Shown here: one piece after another, positions 1 to 7,865 of the stretch
Layout: each line of letters opens with the position of its first letter
How positions within the stretch are numbered: position 1 is the first letter of the stretch
Assembly: GCA_964389805.1 (NCBI GenBank)
Contig: CAYMFU010000296.1
Coordinates: forward strand, 1-19,769
DNA: 19,769 bases
DNA from: JAGTVG01 sp964389805
GTDB lineage: Bacteria; Bacteroidota; Bacteroidia; Cytophagales; Cyclobacteriaceae
Direction of reading: 5' to 3'
Notes under the pieces: generated by a model
What the model was told of the DNA's origin: nothing
The model's input: the letters and a program-made list of their open reading frames with translations, nothing else
Database searches by the model: none
Program-made: the position numbers and the translations under genes

Positions 1-873
1 CCAACTGATCATATCATTGAGATACTTGATGAATCGCTAACTGACAATAAGGGAGAATATAGGGAATACGAACTTCAACGGGTTCCGGAAATGGCCACAC
101 AGTTCTTGACTTTCAATTTGAAGAATACCATATTCAGTGATATTAATGTCAGAAAGGCCTTTAATTATGCGATCGACCGTGAAAAGATCCTCGATTTTGT
201 TTTGAACGGTGAAGGATTTGCACCGGGAGTAAATGGAATAACACCACCTGTTTTATCTGATTATGATATTGAAGATATTGATGGCTATACTTTAAACGTG
301 GATTCTGCAAGATATTTTCTGGATAAAGCGGGTTATCGTGATGGTAAAAATTTTCCTAAGATCGAGCTGTTTTTGAATCCTGAAGGGGAACGTAACACAA
401 ATGTTGCAATAGAAATTCAAAAGCAATTAAAAGATCATTTAAATATTAATATTGAAATGACTATTTTACCATTTGCTCAACTGATCGAAAAGAGCTTTCA
501 GGGTAGTTTCAGTTTAATGAGAGCGGGCTGGGTGGCTGATTATCCCAGTGCTGAGAACTTTCTATGGATATTTTATGGGCAAAATGTTCCAAACAATAAA
601 CAAAGGATATCGTATCCTAATATATCCAGGTATAGCAGTTCGGAGTTTGATCGGTATTTTAATGAGGCCTTGAATGCAAAGAGTATTGAAGAAGCCAACG
701 AATTATTTAAAAAGGCTGAAAAAAGACTAATGAAAGATGCACCTATTGTAGTATTATGGTATGATGAGGGCTACAGGTTGATTCAATCTTATGTTAAGAA
801 TTTTCCAAACAATCCCATGCAGTACAGGGATTTCAGTGAGGTATACTATAAAATGCCCAAGCAATTGAACTAG
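1..873 (+). CDS. ABC transporter solute-binding protein, family 5 (oligopeptide/dipeptide type), 3' part
   Basis: The reading frame is open from the first base, so this is the C-terminal part (about 290 residues) of a longer protein whose start lies outside the window. The ATG at 91 is an internal methionine. The pattern 'FLTFNLKN' followed by 'NVRKAFNYAIDREKI' is the conserved core of family 5 solute-binding proteins (OppA/DppA/NikA-like, SBP_bac_5). The later 'GWVADYPSAENFL' and the 'APIVVLWYDEGYRL' end segment also fit lobe II of this fold. Family members capture peptides, nickel or other small ligands outside the cytoplasmic membrane and hand them to an ABC permease. The ligand cannot be told from this part, and no permease or ATPase gene of the system is in the window. 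The stop is 28 bases before the next gene, so co-transcription with it is possible. Confidence 0.9.
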   Translation, partial: PTDHIIEILDESLTDNKGEYREYELQRVPEMATQFLTFNLKNTIFSDINVRKAFNYAIDREKILDFVLNGEGFAPGVNGITPPVLSDYDIEDIDGYTLNVDSARYFLDKAGYRDGKNFPKIELFLNPEGERNTNVAIEIQKQLKDHLNINIEMTILPFAQLIEKSFQGSFSLMRAGWVADYPSAENFLWIFYGQNVPNNKQRISYPNISRYSSSEFDRYFNEALNAKSIEEANELFKKAEKRLMKDAPIVVLWYDEGYRLIQSYVKNFPNNPMQYRDFSEVYYKMPKQLN

Positions 874-901
874 ATGTAAATGAAGAATATATAGTAAAAG
901 G

Positions 902-3900
902 GTGGAGGATAATTCAATTTCCAGAAATATACTTTCGTATAAGAAAAAGTATTATAAAAGCTTTTTAATAAAGAGCCTTTTACTTTCTCTTACCCTATTA
1001 TTATCGGCATTTCTATTTTATAGTTTATTGGAATACATAGGTCATTTCAATCAAATAGTCAGGGGTATATTCTTTTATTCTTATTTAGTTATACTGGTAT
1101 TCGTATTTTCTCAATGGATACTTATCCCGGTATTAAGAATATTTGTTGAGCAACTACAGATCAGTGATCAGGAAGCGGCTAAAAACATTGGAGATTTTTT
1201 CCCGTCAATCAGCGATAAGCTATTAAACATACTGCAATTATATAATAAAAGTCTTGATAATCAAGGACTTGTAAAGGCAAGTATTGTACAAAAATCTGAA
1301 AATATTAAGGATATAAAATTTAAAGGGGCCGTCTCATTATCAGAAAACAAAAAATATCTCCGATATCTTGCTATCCCTTTTATAATTGTACTGTTTCTTG
1401 GCATTTCATTTCCAAAAGTCATATCGGATAGCAGTACCCGGATTGTGAATTACAGCAGAGAATATAAACCAGTCGCTCCTTTTGTTTTCATCTTAAATAA
1501 TAATGAACTCATAGCTTACAAAAATGAAGATTATGATATTAAGGTTTCCATACAGGGTGAAACAATACCTGAAAATGTTTATTTAAGGCTAGGAGAACGA
1601 CGTATCAAACTGTTTCCCGCCAACCAAACTGAATTTTCATATACACTGAAAAAAATTGCCAAGAATATTCAATTCGAATTTGAAGCAGCCGGATTCAGTT
1701 CTGAAGAGTATACACTTAGGGTTGTAAATCGTCCGAATATTAAGAATTTTAATATTGAGTTATCTTATCCATCCTATTTAAATCGTAGCGATGAACGGCT
1801 CAGTAATATAGGAACATTGCAGGTTCCTGAGGGCACAGGCATTAAATGGCAATTCCAAACCCTGTTTACAGACAGCATTTCTCTCCAATTCATGAAAGAT
1901 AATGAACTATTTAAAGCACAACCATTAGATGATCAATTATATGTTGCTGAAAAACAAGCCCTTACATCCAGCGCATATCAAGTAATCCTGGTTAATGAGT
2001 TCGCCAGAAACAAGGATAAGATCATGTATCAATTAGAGGTAATTCCGGATGAGGTTCCACAAATTTCGGTGGAACAATATACAGATACTGTATTATATGA
2101 CTATATGATATTAGGAGGTAATATATCTGATGATCATGGATTTTCAGATTTGAGGTTGTTTTACAAAATTGTTACGGCAGTAAATGATGAAGCACGCAGT
2201 TCAAGCAGATATCACAATATTAATATAGATCCGGAAAAGACTTCCCAGGGTTTTTATTTCAATTGGAGCCTTGATAGTTTATTATTAGACGATTCAGATC
2301 AAATAGAATACTATCTCGAAGTACGGGACAACGATGGTATAAATGGAAGGAAGGCATCAAGGACAGGATTATACTATTTCAGAATTCCTGACAAGAAAGA
2401 ACGGGAGGAAGATTTAAAAAAATCTTCACAAAGTGCTGAAAATCAGATAGATAAGAGTCTAGATATGGCTAAGGAGCTAAATGAAAAAATAGAGGAAGTT
2501 GAAAGCAGGTTGAAAGGCAAAAAACAAATGAACTGGCAGGATCAGAAATTGCTGGATGAAATGATCAGGGACAAGGAGAAGCTGGATAATGAGATCATTA
2601 AACTTCAGGAATTGAATCAGGCCAATAATATGAAGTTAGAGAAATTCAATGAACTTGATGCGGAATTGATAAAAAAGGTTGATCAGCTGCAACAGTTAAT
2701 GGATGAACTATTGGACGAGGAAACCAAGAAACTTTTTGAAGAGCTGAAAAAATTACTTGAAGAAAAGAAAGATTTAAGTGAAGTAAAAAGTCTTTTGGAA
2801 AGAATTGATTTTAAACAGGACAATTTTGAACAGGAATTGGAACGTACTCTTGAATTGTTCAAGAGGATGAAATTTGAAATAGGGCTTGAAAATGCCATTA
2901 ATGAAATGGACGAGCTTCAGGATAAACAGGAAGGATTGTCAAAAGAAACGGAAGATCGGAAAAATGATATCGAAGATATCAAGCAGGAGCAGGAAAATTT
3001 AAACGAAGACTTTAATAATATTCAGGAATCCCTGGAAGAACTCATTGACATCAACCAGGACCTGGCTTTTCCAAAACCCATGAAAATAACCAAGGAGCAG
3101 GAAGAAAAGATCAAGAATTCTCAAAAAGAGGCTATGGATCATTTAGAGAATAATAAACGCAAGAACGCTTCGAAGTCTCAACAAAATGCTTCCGATCAAA
3201 TGCAGGAACTTTCAGAATCAATGAAACAGATGCAATCAAGTGGCGATCTAGCTATGATGATGGAAAATTACAATTCCCTAAGATTGATCGTGGATAATCT
3301 TATCAAACTTTCTTTTAATCAAGAGGAGATCATGTTGAGTTTTCGCTCAGTCAGTCAAAGTGATCCTCGTTTTATAAGTCTTTCTCAGAGGCAGCTCGCG
3401 TTGAAAGACGATGCAAAAGTTATCGAAGACAGTTTAATGGCGCTTTCGAAAAGGGTATTTCAGATATCTTCCTTTATAACAAGGGAAGTTAATGAAATGA
3501 ACAAATACATGGATGAAAGCGTGGTGGCCCTAAGGGAACGCAAGAAATCTCAAGCGGTTGGAAAGCAACAGTTCTCCATGACATCAATAAATAACCTTGC
3601 TTTACTGCTTGATGATGTTTTATCTTCTATGCAACAGCAACTTGCAATGGCTATGGGTATGCCATCTCAGGGGCAGCAGAGTGATCAGCAGCCTAGCATG
3701 TCAGAACTACAAAAGCAGCTCAATGAAAAGATTAGCGAATTGAAAAAGAGTGGAAAGAAGGGCAAAGCCTTATCAGAAGAACTGGCTAAATTAGCTGCAG
3801 GTCAGGAGGAAATCAGGAGAAAATTACAGGAAGAAGAGGAAAAGTTAAATAATATGGATGGAAAAGGTCAAAAACTTGGAGATATTGCCGGAAAAATGGA

Positions 3901-4201
3901 ACAAACTGAGATAGACCTCGTTAATAAACGATTAACGGAACAACTTATTAAAAGACAGGAAGAAATAATGACCAGGTTGCTCCAGGCTGAAGATGCCATG
4001 CGGGAACAGGAGCTTGACAATGAAAGGGAAGCTAAATCAGCCAAGCAATTGGAAAGACCTGTGCCACCTGAGTTTGAAGATTATTTGAAATTAAAAGAAA
4101 AAGAGATAGAATTGCTTAGAACAGTACCTCCAAAATTAAATCCGTACTATAAAAAGGAGGTTATGGAATATTTTAATAGATTAGAGACTTCCTTTAAATA
4201 A
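902..4201 (+). CDS. DUF4175 family membrane-anchored coiled-coil protein
   Basis: This is a 1099-residue protein of unknown function. Two hydrophobic helices lie near residues 22-45 and 55-80 and a third near 153-172. They are followed by a beta-rich, probably extracytoplasmic region (about 180-490) and then a very long Glu/Lys/Gln-rich, coiled-coil-like region (about 495-1080), with a Met/Gln-rich patch near 920-945. This architecture, and the position just upstream of a HATPase gene and ybeY, match the large DUF4175 proteins of Bacteroidota. The start is GTG at 902, because an in-frame stop at 881-883 leaves no upstream ATG and the next methionine is far inside. The stop overlaps the next ATG by one base (TAATG), so translational coupling is likely. 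The role is unknown; an envelope-spanning or mechanical role is only inference from the coiled coil. Confidence 0.85.
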   Translation: MEDNSISRNILSYKKKYYKSFLIKSLLLSLTLLLSAFLFYSLLEYIGHFNQIVRGIFFYSYLVILVFVFSQWILIPVLRIFVEQLQISDQEAAKNIGDFFPSISDKLLNILQLYNKSLDNQGLVKASIVQKSENIKDIKFKGAVSLSENKKYLRYLAIPFIIVLFLGISFPKVISDSSTRIVNYSREYKPVAPFVFILNNNELIAYKNEDYDIKVSIQGETIPENVYLRLGERRIKLFPANQTEFSYTLKKIAKNIQFEFEAAGFSSEEYTLRVVNRPNIKNFNIELSYPSYLNRSDERLSNIGTLQVPEGTGIKWQFQTLFTDSISLQFMKDNELFKAQPLDDQLYVAEKQALTSSAYQVILVNEFARNKDKIMYQLEVIPDEVPQISVEQYTDTVLYDYMILGGNISDDHGFSDLRLFYKIVTAVNDEARSSSRYHNINIDPEKTSQGFYFNWSLDSLLLDDSDQIEYYLEVRDNDGINGRKASRTGLYYFRIPDKKEREEDLKKSSQSAENQIDKSLDMAKELNEKIEEVESRLKGKKQMNWQDQKLLDEMIRDKEKLDNEIIKLQELNQANNMKLEKFNELDAELIKKVDQLQQLMDELLDEETKKLFEELKKLLEEKKDLSEVKSLLERIDFKQDNFEQELERTLELFKRMKFEIGLENAINEMDELQDKQEGLSKETEDRKNDIEDIKQEQENLNEDFNNIQESLEELIDINQDLAFPKPMKITKEQEEKIKNSQKEAMDHLENNKRKNASKSQQNASDQMQELSESMKQMQSSGDLAMMMENYNSLRLIVDNLIKLSFNQEEIMLSFRSVSQSDPRFISLSQRQLALKDDAKVIEDSLMALSKRVFQISSFITREVNEMNKYMDESVVALRERKKSQAVGKQQFSMTSINNLALLLDDVLSSMQQQLAMAMGMPSQGQQSDQQPSMSELQKQLNEKISELKKSGKKGKALSEELAKLAAGQEEIRRKLQEEEEKLNNMDGKGQKLGDIAGKMEQTEIDLVNKRLTEQLIKRQEEIMTRLLQAEDAMREQELDNEREAKSAKQLERPVPPEFEDYLKLKEKEIELLRTVPPKLNPYYKKEVMEYFNRLETSFK

Positions 4202-4611
4202 TGAATAAAATGGATTCAATAAAGGTTCATTTTCCATCATTAGATGAAAATATAAGAATCGTCGAGAGTTTTATAGATAATGCAAAAGAAAAATTCAATC
4301 TTGATGACGACATATATGGAAACATAATGGTGGCTGTTACCGAATCAGTAAATAATGCCATTCGACATGGCAACAAGAGTGATAAAAAGAAAAATGTACA
4401 CCTGGCTTTGTCTTTAAATGATAGCTTAATACGTTTTGTAATAAAAGATGAGGGCATTGGATTTGATTATCATAACCTGCCAGATCCAACTTCACCTGAA
4501 AATATTGATAAACCAAGTGGCAGGGGCATATTTTTAATGAAACATTTATCCGATGAGGTCACATTCAAAAATGAAGGAAGCGAGGTAGTGTTGTGTTTCT
4601 ATATTAACTGA
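4201..4611 (+). CDS. Anti-sigma-type ATP-binding protein (RsbW/SpoIIAB-like HATPase_c_2)
   Basis: A 136-residue single-domain GHKL ATPase. The N box reads 'ESVNNAIRHGN' (E48, N52, H56-G57), the G1 box is 'DEGIGFD' (83-89) and the G2 box is 'SGRGI' (106-110). Length and motifs match serine-protein kinases of the RsbW/SpoIIAB group, which bind a sigma factor or phosphorylate an STAS-domain antagonist. There is no histidine-kinase dimerisation domain. No sigma factor, STAS protein or PP2C phosphatase is encoded in the window, so its partner must lie elsewhere or it acts differently. It overlaps the preceding gene by one base and is one base from ybeY, so it is probably made from the same transcript. 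Position next to ybeY is common in Bacteroidota (from memory). Confidence 0.88.
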   Translation: MNKMDSIKVHFPSLDENIRIVESFIDNAKEKFNLDDDIYGNIMVAVTESVNNAIRHGNKSDKKKNVHLALSLNDSLIRFVIKDEGIGFDYHNLPDPTSPENIDKPSGRGIFLMKHLSDEVTFKNEGSEVVLCFYIN

Positions 4612-4612
4612 T

Positions 4613-5041
4613 ATGTCTAATATCAATTTTTTTTGCGAAGAAGTTGATTTTAAGCTCCCCAATAAAACCAGCATTATCCAATGGATCAAAAAAACTATCT
4701 CTGAAGAAAGCGAAAAAGAGATCTTAGTCATCAATTACATTTTCTGTTCTGATGCATTTCTAGGTAAAATCAATTTAGAATACCTGGCACACGACACCTT
4801 TACGGACATTATTACATTTAACAATTCGGATAGTGAACAATATATTGATTCCGATATATATATAAGCATAGAACGCGTATTTGAAAACAGCAGCAAATAC
4901 GGTGAAAATAAAATGGATGAACTACACCGTGTTATGATTCATGGCATATTGCATTTATTGGGATATCCGGATTCAAGTGATAATCAAAAGAAAATTATGC
5001 GAAAAAAAGAAAATGAGTTCCTAAATTTATTAAAAATTTAG
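4613..5041 (+). CDS. ybeY: Endoribonuclease YbeY (16S rRNA maturation)
   Basis: A 142-residue protein of the UPF0054/YbeY family, zinc-dependent single-strand RNases acting in 16S rRNA 3'-end maturation and ribosome quality control. The family signature appears as 'HRVMIHGILHLLGYPD', giving H110-x3-H114-x5-D120. In E. coli YbeY the third ligand position is histidine (HGxLHLxGYDH), whereas here it is aspartate, which I recall as usual for Bacteroidota. Upstream, 'DTFTDIITF' (61-69) matches the conserved TDVLSF-type strand of the family. Length is normal. The ATG at 4613 is one base after the preceding stop. The next gene, mnmG, is separated by the parS-bearing gap. Confidence 0.93.
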   Translation: MSNINFFCEEVDFKLPNKTSIIQWIKKTISEESEKEILVINYIFCSDAFLGKINLEYLAHDTFTDIITFNNSDSEQYIDSDIYISIERVFENSSKYGENKMDELHRVMIHGILHLLGYPDSSDNQKKIMRKKENEFLNLLKI

Positions 5042-5042
5042 A

Positions 5043-5056
5043 GTTCCACGTGGAAC
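5043..5056. promoter_or_regulatory. parS: parS site 1 (ParB-binding palindrome)
   Basis: The perfect 14-base palindrome GTTCCACGTGGAAC lies two bases after the ybeY stop. With flanks it matches the widespread chromosomal parS consensus TGTTCCACGTGGAACA at 15 of 16 positions, the outer 5' base being A. ParB loads as a CTP-dependent clamp at such sites and works with ParA and SMC to segregate newly replicated origins. Its centre is 41 bases from that of site 2. Confidence 0.85.
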
Positions 5057-5078
5057 ATATGGATTTGAATTTGTTATA

Positions 5079-5102
5079 TAAATGTTCCACGTGGAACATT
5101 TA
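5079..5102. promoter_or_regulatory. parS: parS site 2 (extended perfect palindrome)
   Basis: The 16-base core TGTTCCACGTGGAACA at 5083-5098 is an exact match to the general bacterial parS consensus, and the dyad continues four more bases on each side to give a perfect 24-base palindrome. It sits 14 to 18 bases before the mnmG start, so ParB bound here could also affect mnmG expression. Two parS copies about 4.5 kb from a DnaA-box cluster fit the normal origin-proximal location of parS. Confidence 0.9.
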
Positions 5103-5115
5103 ATGTTTTTACAAT

Positions 5116-6981
5116 ATGTTTAAAAAATACGATGTTATTGTTGTGGGCGCCGGTCATGCCGGTTGTGAGGCTGCTGCTGCTGCTGCCAATTTAGGTTCAA
5201 GTGTTCTCCTGGTTACTATGAATATGATGACAATTGCCCAAATGTCGTGCAATCCCGCTATGGGCGGTGTGGCTAAAGGACAAATTGTCAGGGAGATAGA
5301 TGCTCTGGGGGGATACTCGGGCATTGTATCAGATAAATCCATGATCCAGTTTCGAATGCTGAATTTGTCCAAAGGGCCGGCTATGTGGAGTCCCCGTACT
5401 CAAAATGACAGAATGATATTTTCTGAAAAGTGGCGACTCCAATTGGAAAGCATAAAAAACCTGGATTTCTGGCAGGAGATGGTATCTGAAATCGTCGTTG
5501 ATAAAGGCATTGTGAAAGGAGTAAAAACAGGTTTAGGAATATTTATACCCTCAAAATCAGTGGTTCTTACAAATGGAACATTTTTAAACGGACTTATACA
5601 TATAGGGGAAAAAAAATTTGGAGGTGGCAGAACAGGGGAAAAAGCTGCCACTGGATTAACGGAGCAACTGGTCTCATTAGGTTTTGAATCAGGAAGAATG
5701 AAAACAGGTACACCTCCCCGAGTTGATGGGCGAAGCCTGAACTATGCCTTATTTGATGAACAGAAAGGAGATGAATTGCCCGGTAAATTTTCATATTCAA
5801 CTGCAACAGAGCCATTAAAAAAACAAAAGAGCTGTTTTATTACCTATATAAATACAGCGGTGCATGGAATACTTGAAACAGGTTTCAACCGGTCACCTAT
5901 GTTTGCTGGACGGATACAAGGGGTAGGTCCCAGATATTGTCCGTCTATTGAGGATAAAATTAACCGGTTCTCAGAACGCAACAGACATCAGATATTTGTT
6001 GAGCCGGAAGGATGGAATACTGTAGAGGTTTACGTAAATGGCTTTTCTACCTCTCTACCGGAAGACGTTCAGTTTAAGGCCCTTAAAAAAATCCCAGGTT
6101 TTGAAAATGTAAAAATGTTCAGACCTGGATATGCAATAGAATATGATTATTTTCCTCCAACTCAATTAAAACCTACACTCGAAACCAAGCTGGTACATAA
6201 TCTTTTCTTCGCTGGACAGATCAATGGAACCACCGGATATGAGGAAGCAGCCGGACAAGGACTAATTGCCGGAATTAATGCACATAATATAATTGAAAAT
6301 AAGAACCCATTTATATTAAAGCGATCCGAAGCTTATATCGGAGTGCTGATAGACGACCTGATCACAAAAGGCACAGAAGAGCCATATAGAATGTTTACAT
6401 CCAGAGCGGAGTATCGAATATTGCTCAGACAGGATAACGCCGATATCAGATTAACCGAAAAAGGGTTCAATATGGGTCTTGCCAATGAGCAAAGATATAA
6501 AAGGGTAAAAGACAAACAGGAAAAAGTCATCCATTTGATAAGTGAATTAAAAAAACAAAAGCTTGATCCAGCGGCGTTCAATGCTGTAGCTGAAAAAAAC
6601 AAGACTGCAGAAATCAAAGAAAAGGCTTCTTATTACAAGCTTCTTAAAAGACCTGAACTTAACCTGGAAAATCTGAATTACCGGAATCAATCCTTAAATG
6701 ATCTATTATCTAATTATGATGCTGAGATCATTGAACAGACGGAAATACAAATAAAGTATGAAACATATATTGATAAGGAACGTAAACTGGCTGAAAAAAT
6801 AGAGAACCTTGAGGATTATAAAATACCATTGAGATTTGATTATAATAAACTATCTTCGCTTTCAGCAGAAGGAAAGGAAAAACTAAATAAGATCCGGCCT
6901 CATACAATTGGTCAGGCATCAAGGATTAGTGGTGTTTCACCATCTGATATTTCAATATTAATGGTTTATATGGGTAAATAA
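5116..6981 (+). CDS. mnmG: tRNA uridine-5-carboxymethylaminomethyl modification enzyme MnmG (GidA)
   Basis: A 621-residue, full-length flavoprotein that with MnmE (not in the window) installs the (carboxymethyl)aminomethyl group on wobble U34 of certain tRNAs, using FAD, NADH and methylene-tetrahydrofolate. The N-terminal Rossmann motif 'VGAGHAGCEAA' gives G11-x-G13-x2-G16. 'MSCNPAMGGVAKGQIVREIDALGG' carries the conserved Cys45, split here as C45-NPAMGG. 'GVGPRYCPSIEDK' carries the second conserved Cys at 275. The tail 'RPHTIGQASRISGVSPSDI' is the typical GidA C-terminal helical domain. It starts with ATG 14 bases after the parS palindrome and ends two bases before the methyltransferase gene. 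As in many bacteria, gidA lies close to the proposed origin, but here it is transcribed toward it. Confidence 0.97.
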   Translation: MFKKYDVIVVGAGHAGCEAAAAAANLGSSVLLVTMNMMTIAQMSCNPAMGGVAKGQIVREIDALGGYSGIVSDKSMIQFRMLNLSKGPAMWSPRTQNDRMIFSEKWRLQLESIKNLDFWQEMVSEIVVDKGIVKGVKTGLGIFIPSKSVVLTNGTFLNGLIHIGEKKFGGGRTGEKAATGLTEQLVSLGFESGRMKTGTPPRVDGRSLNYALFDEQKGDELPGKFSYSTATEPLKKQKSCFITYINTAVHGILETGFNRSPMFAGRIQGVGPRYCPSIEDKINRFSERNRHQIFVEPEGWNTVEVYVNGFSTSLPEDVQFKALKKIPGFENVKMFRPGYAIEYDYFPPTQLKPTLETKLVHNLFFAGQINGTTGYEEAAGQGLIAGINAHNIIENKNPFILKRSEAYIGVLIDDLITKGTEEPYRMFTSRAEYRILLRQDNADIRLTEKGFNMGLANEQRYKRVKDKQEKVIHLISELKKQKLDPAAFNAVAEKNKTAEIKEKASYYKLLKRPELNLENLNYRNQSLNDLLSNYDAEIIEQTEIQIKYETYIDKERKLAEKIENLEDYKIPLRFDYNKLSSLSAEGKEKLNKIRPHTIGQASRISGVSPSDISILMVYMGK

Positions 6982-6983
6982 GG

Positions 6984-7865
6984 ATGTATAATAAAATTAC
7001 AAAGTGCCCACTTTGCAGGAGCAAAGATATTAGAAACCTGATCATTTGTAAAGATCATTTGGTATCAGGTGAGAGCTTTGCGATTAATGAATGCCTGACT
7101 TGCACATTCAAGTTCACAAACCCAAGGCCGGAAAATGAGGAACTTCATAAGTATTATAAATCCGACCATTATATCTCCCATACAAATAAGGCTAATTCAA
7201 TTCGTCACATTTTATATAAAACAGTTCGGAATTATACGTTAAAAAATAAACTGAAATTAATAAACAGCCTTTCAAAGAAAGGAAGTATCCTGGATGTGGG
7301 TTGCGGTACAGGTGAATTTCTCAAAACCTGTTTCGACTCCAAATGGAATATACTGGGTGTTGAACCAGATTCTAAAGCAAGACTAAAAGCTGAACAACTT
7401 CTTGGCATTAAGCTTATTGATAGCCTATTTAATTTGGAGGATGAAAATAAGTATCAGATTATAACTTTATGGCATGTGCTTGAACATTTACCTGAACTTC
7501 ATAAAACTATTAAACATTTAAAAAAGTTATTATCCAAACAGGGCCGCTTGGTATTTGCACTTCCTAATGTAGATTCATATGACTCCAGGAAATACAAAGA
7601 ACACTGGGCCGCATATGATGTGCCCAGGCATCTGTATCATTTTAATCAGATTACTTTTAAAAAACTCATGAAGATCCATAATTTAAGAGTCAAATCTATT
7701 TATCCCATGAAATTTGATTCTTATTATGTCAGCCTGCTAAGTGAAAGTTATAAAAACAAATACTTTAATTATATAAAAGCGTTTTTAAGTGGCTGGAAAT
7801 CAAATAGTTATGGTCGCAAAAACAATGATAATTACTCCAGTTTAATATATATCGTTAAAAAATGA
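6984..7865 (+). CDS. Class I SAM-dependent methyltransferase with N-terminal zinc ribbon
   Basis: A 293-residue protein. Four cysteines near the N terminus (C8, C11, C37, C40; 'CPLC' and 'CLTC') form a likely zinc ribbon, followed by 'NPRP' and a linker. The Rossmann methyltransferase core begins with motif I 'ILDVGCGTGEFL' (102-113), an acidic residue in 'VEPDS' (motif II), and 'LWHVLEHL', typical of the Methyltransf_23/UbiG-like group. The substrate is unknown. Related zinc-ribbon methyltransferases act on sugars or small molecules, but nothing in the neighbourhood identifies one. It starts two bases after mnmG and its stop overlaps the next start in ATGA, so it is translationally linked to both neighbours. 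Confidence 0.87.
   Translation: MYNKITKCPLCRSKDIRNLIICKDHLVSGESFAINECLTCTFKFTNPRPENEELHKYYKSDHYISHTNKANSIRHILYKTVRNYTLKNKLKLINSLSKKGSILDVGCGTGEFLKTCFDSKWNILGVEPDSKARLKAEQLLGIKLIDSLFNLEDENKYQIITLWHVLEHLPELHKTIKHLKKLLSKQGRLVFALPNVDSYDSRKYKEHWAAYDVPRHLYHFNQITFKKLMKIHNLRVKSIYPMKFDSYYVSLLSESYKNKYFNYIKAFLSGWKSNSYGRKNNDNYSSLIYIVKK

Noticed and set aside
2683..2898. A serine-rich 71-codon frame antisense to the DUF4175 gene
   Set aside because: Serine richness is what the complement of Glu/Lys/Leu-rich coiled-coil codons gives; no support as a gene.
5043..5102. Repeated palindromes as a CRISPR remnant or terminator
   Set aside because: Only two copies, with no spacer regularity, and no T tract; the exact match to the parS consensus explains them better.
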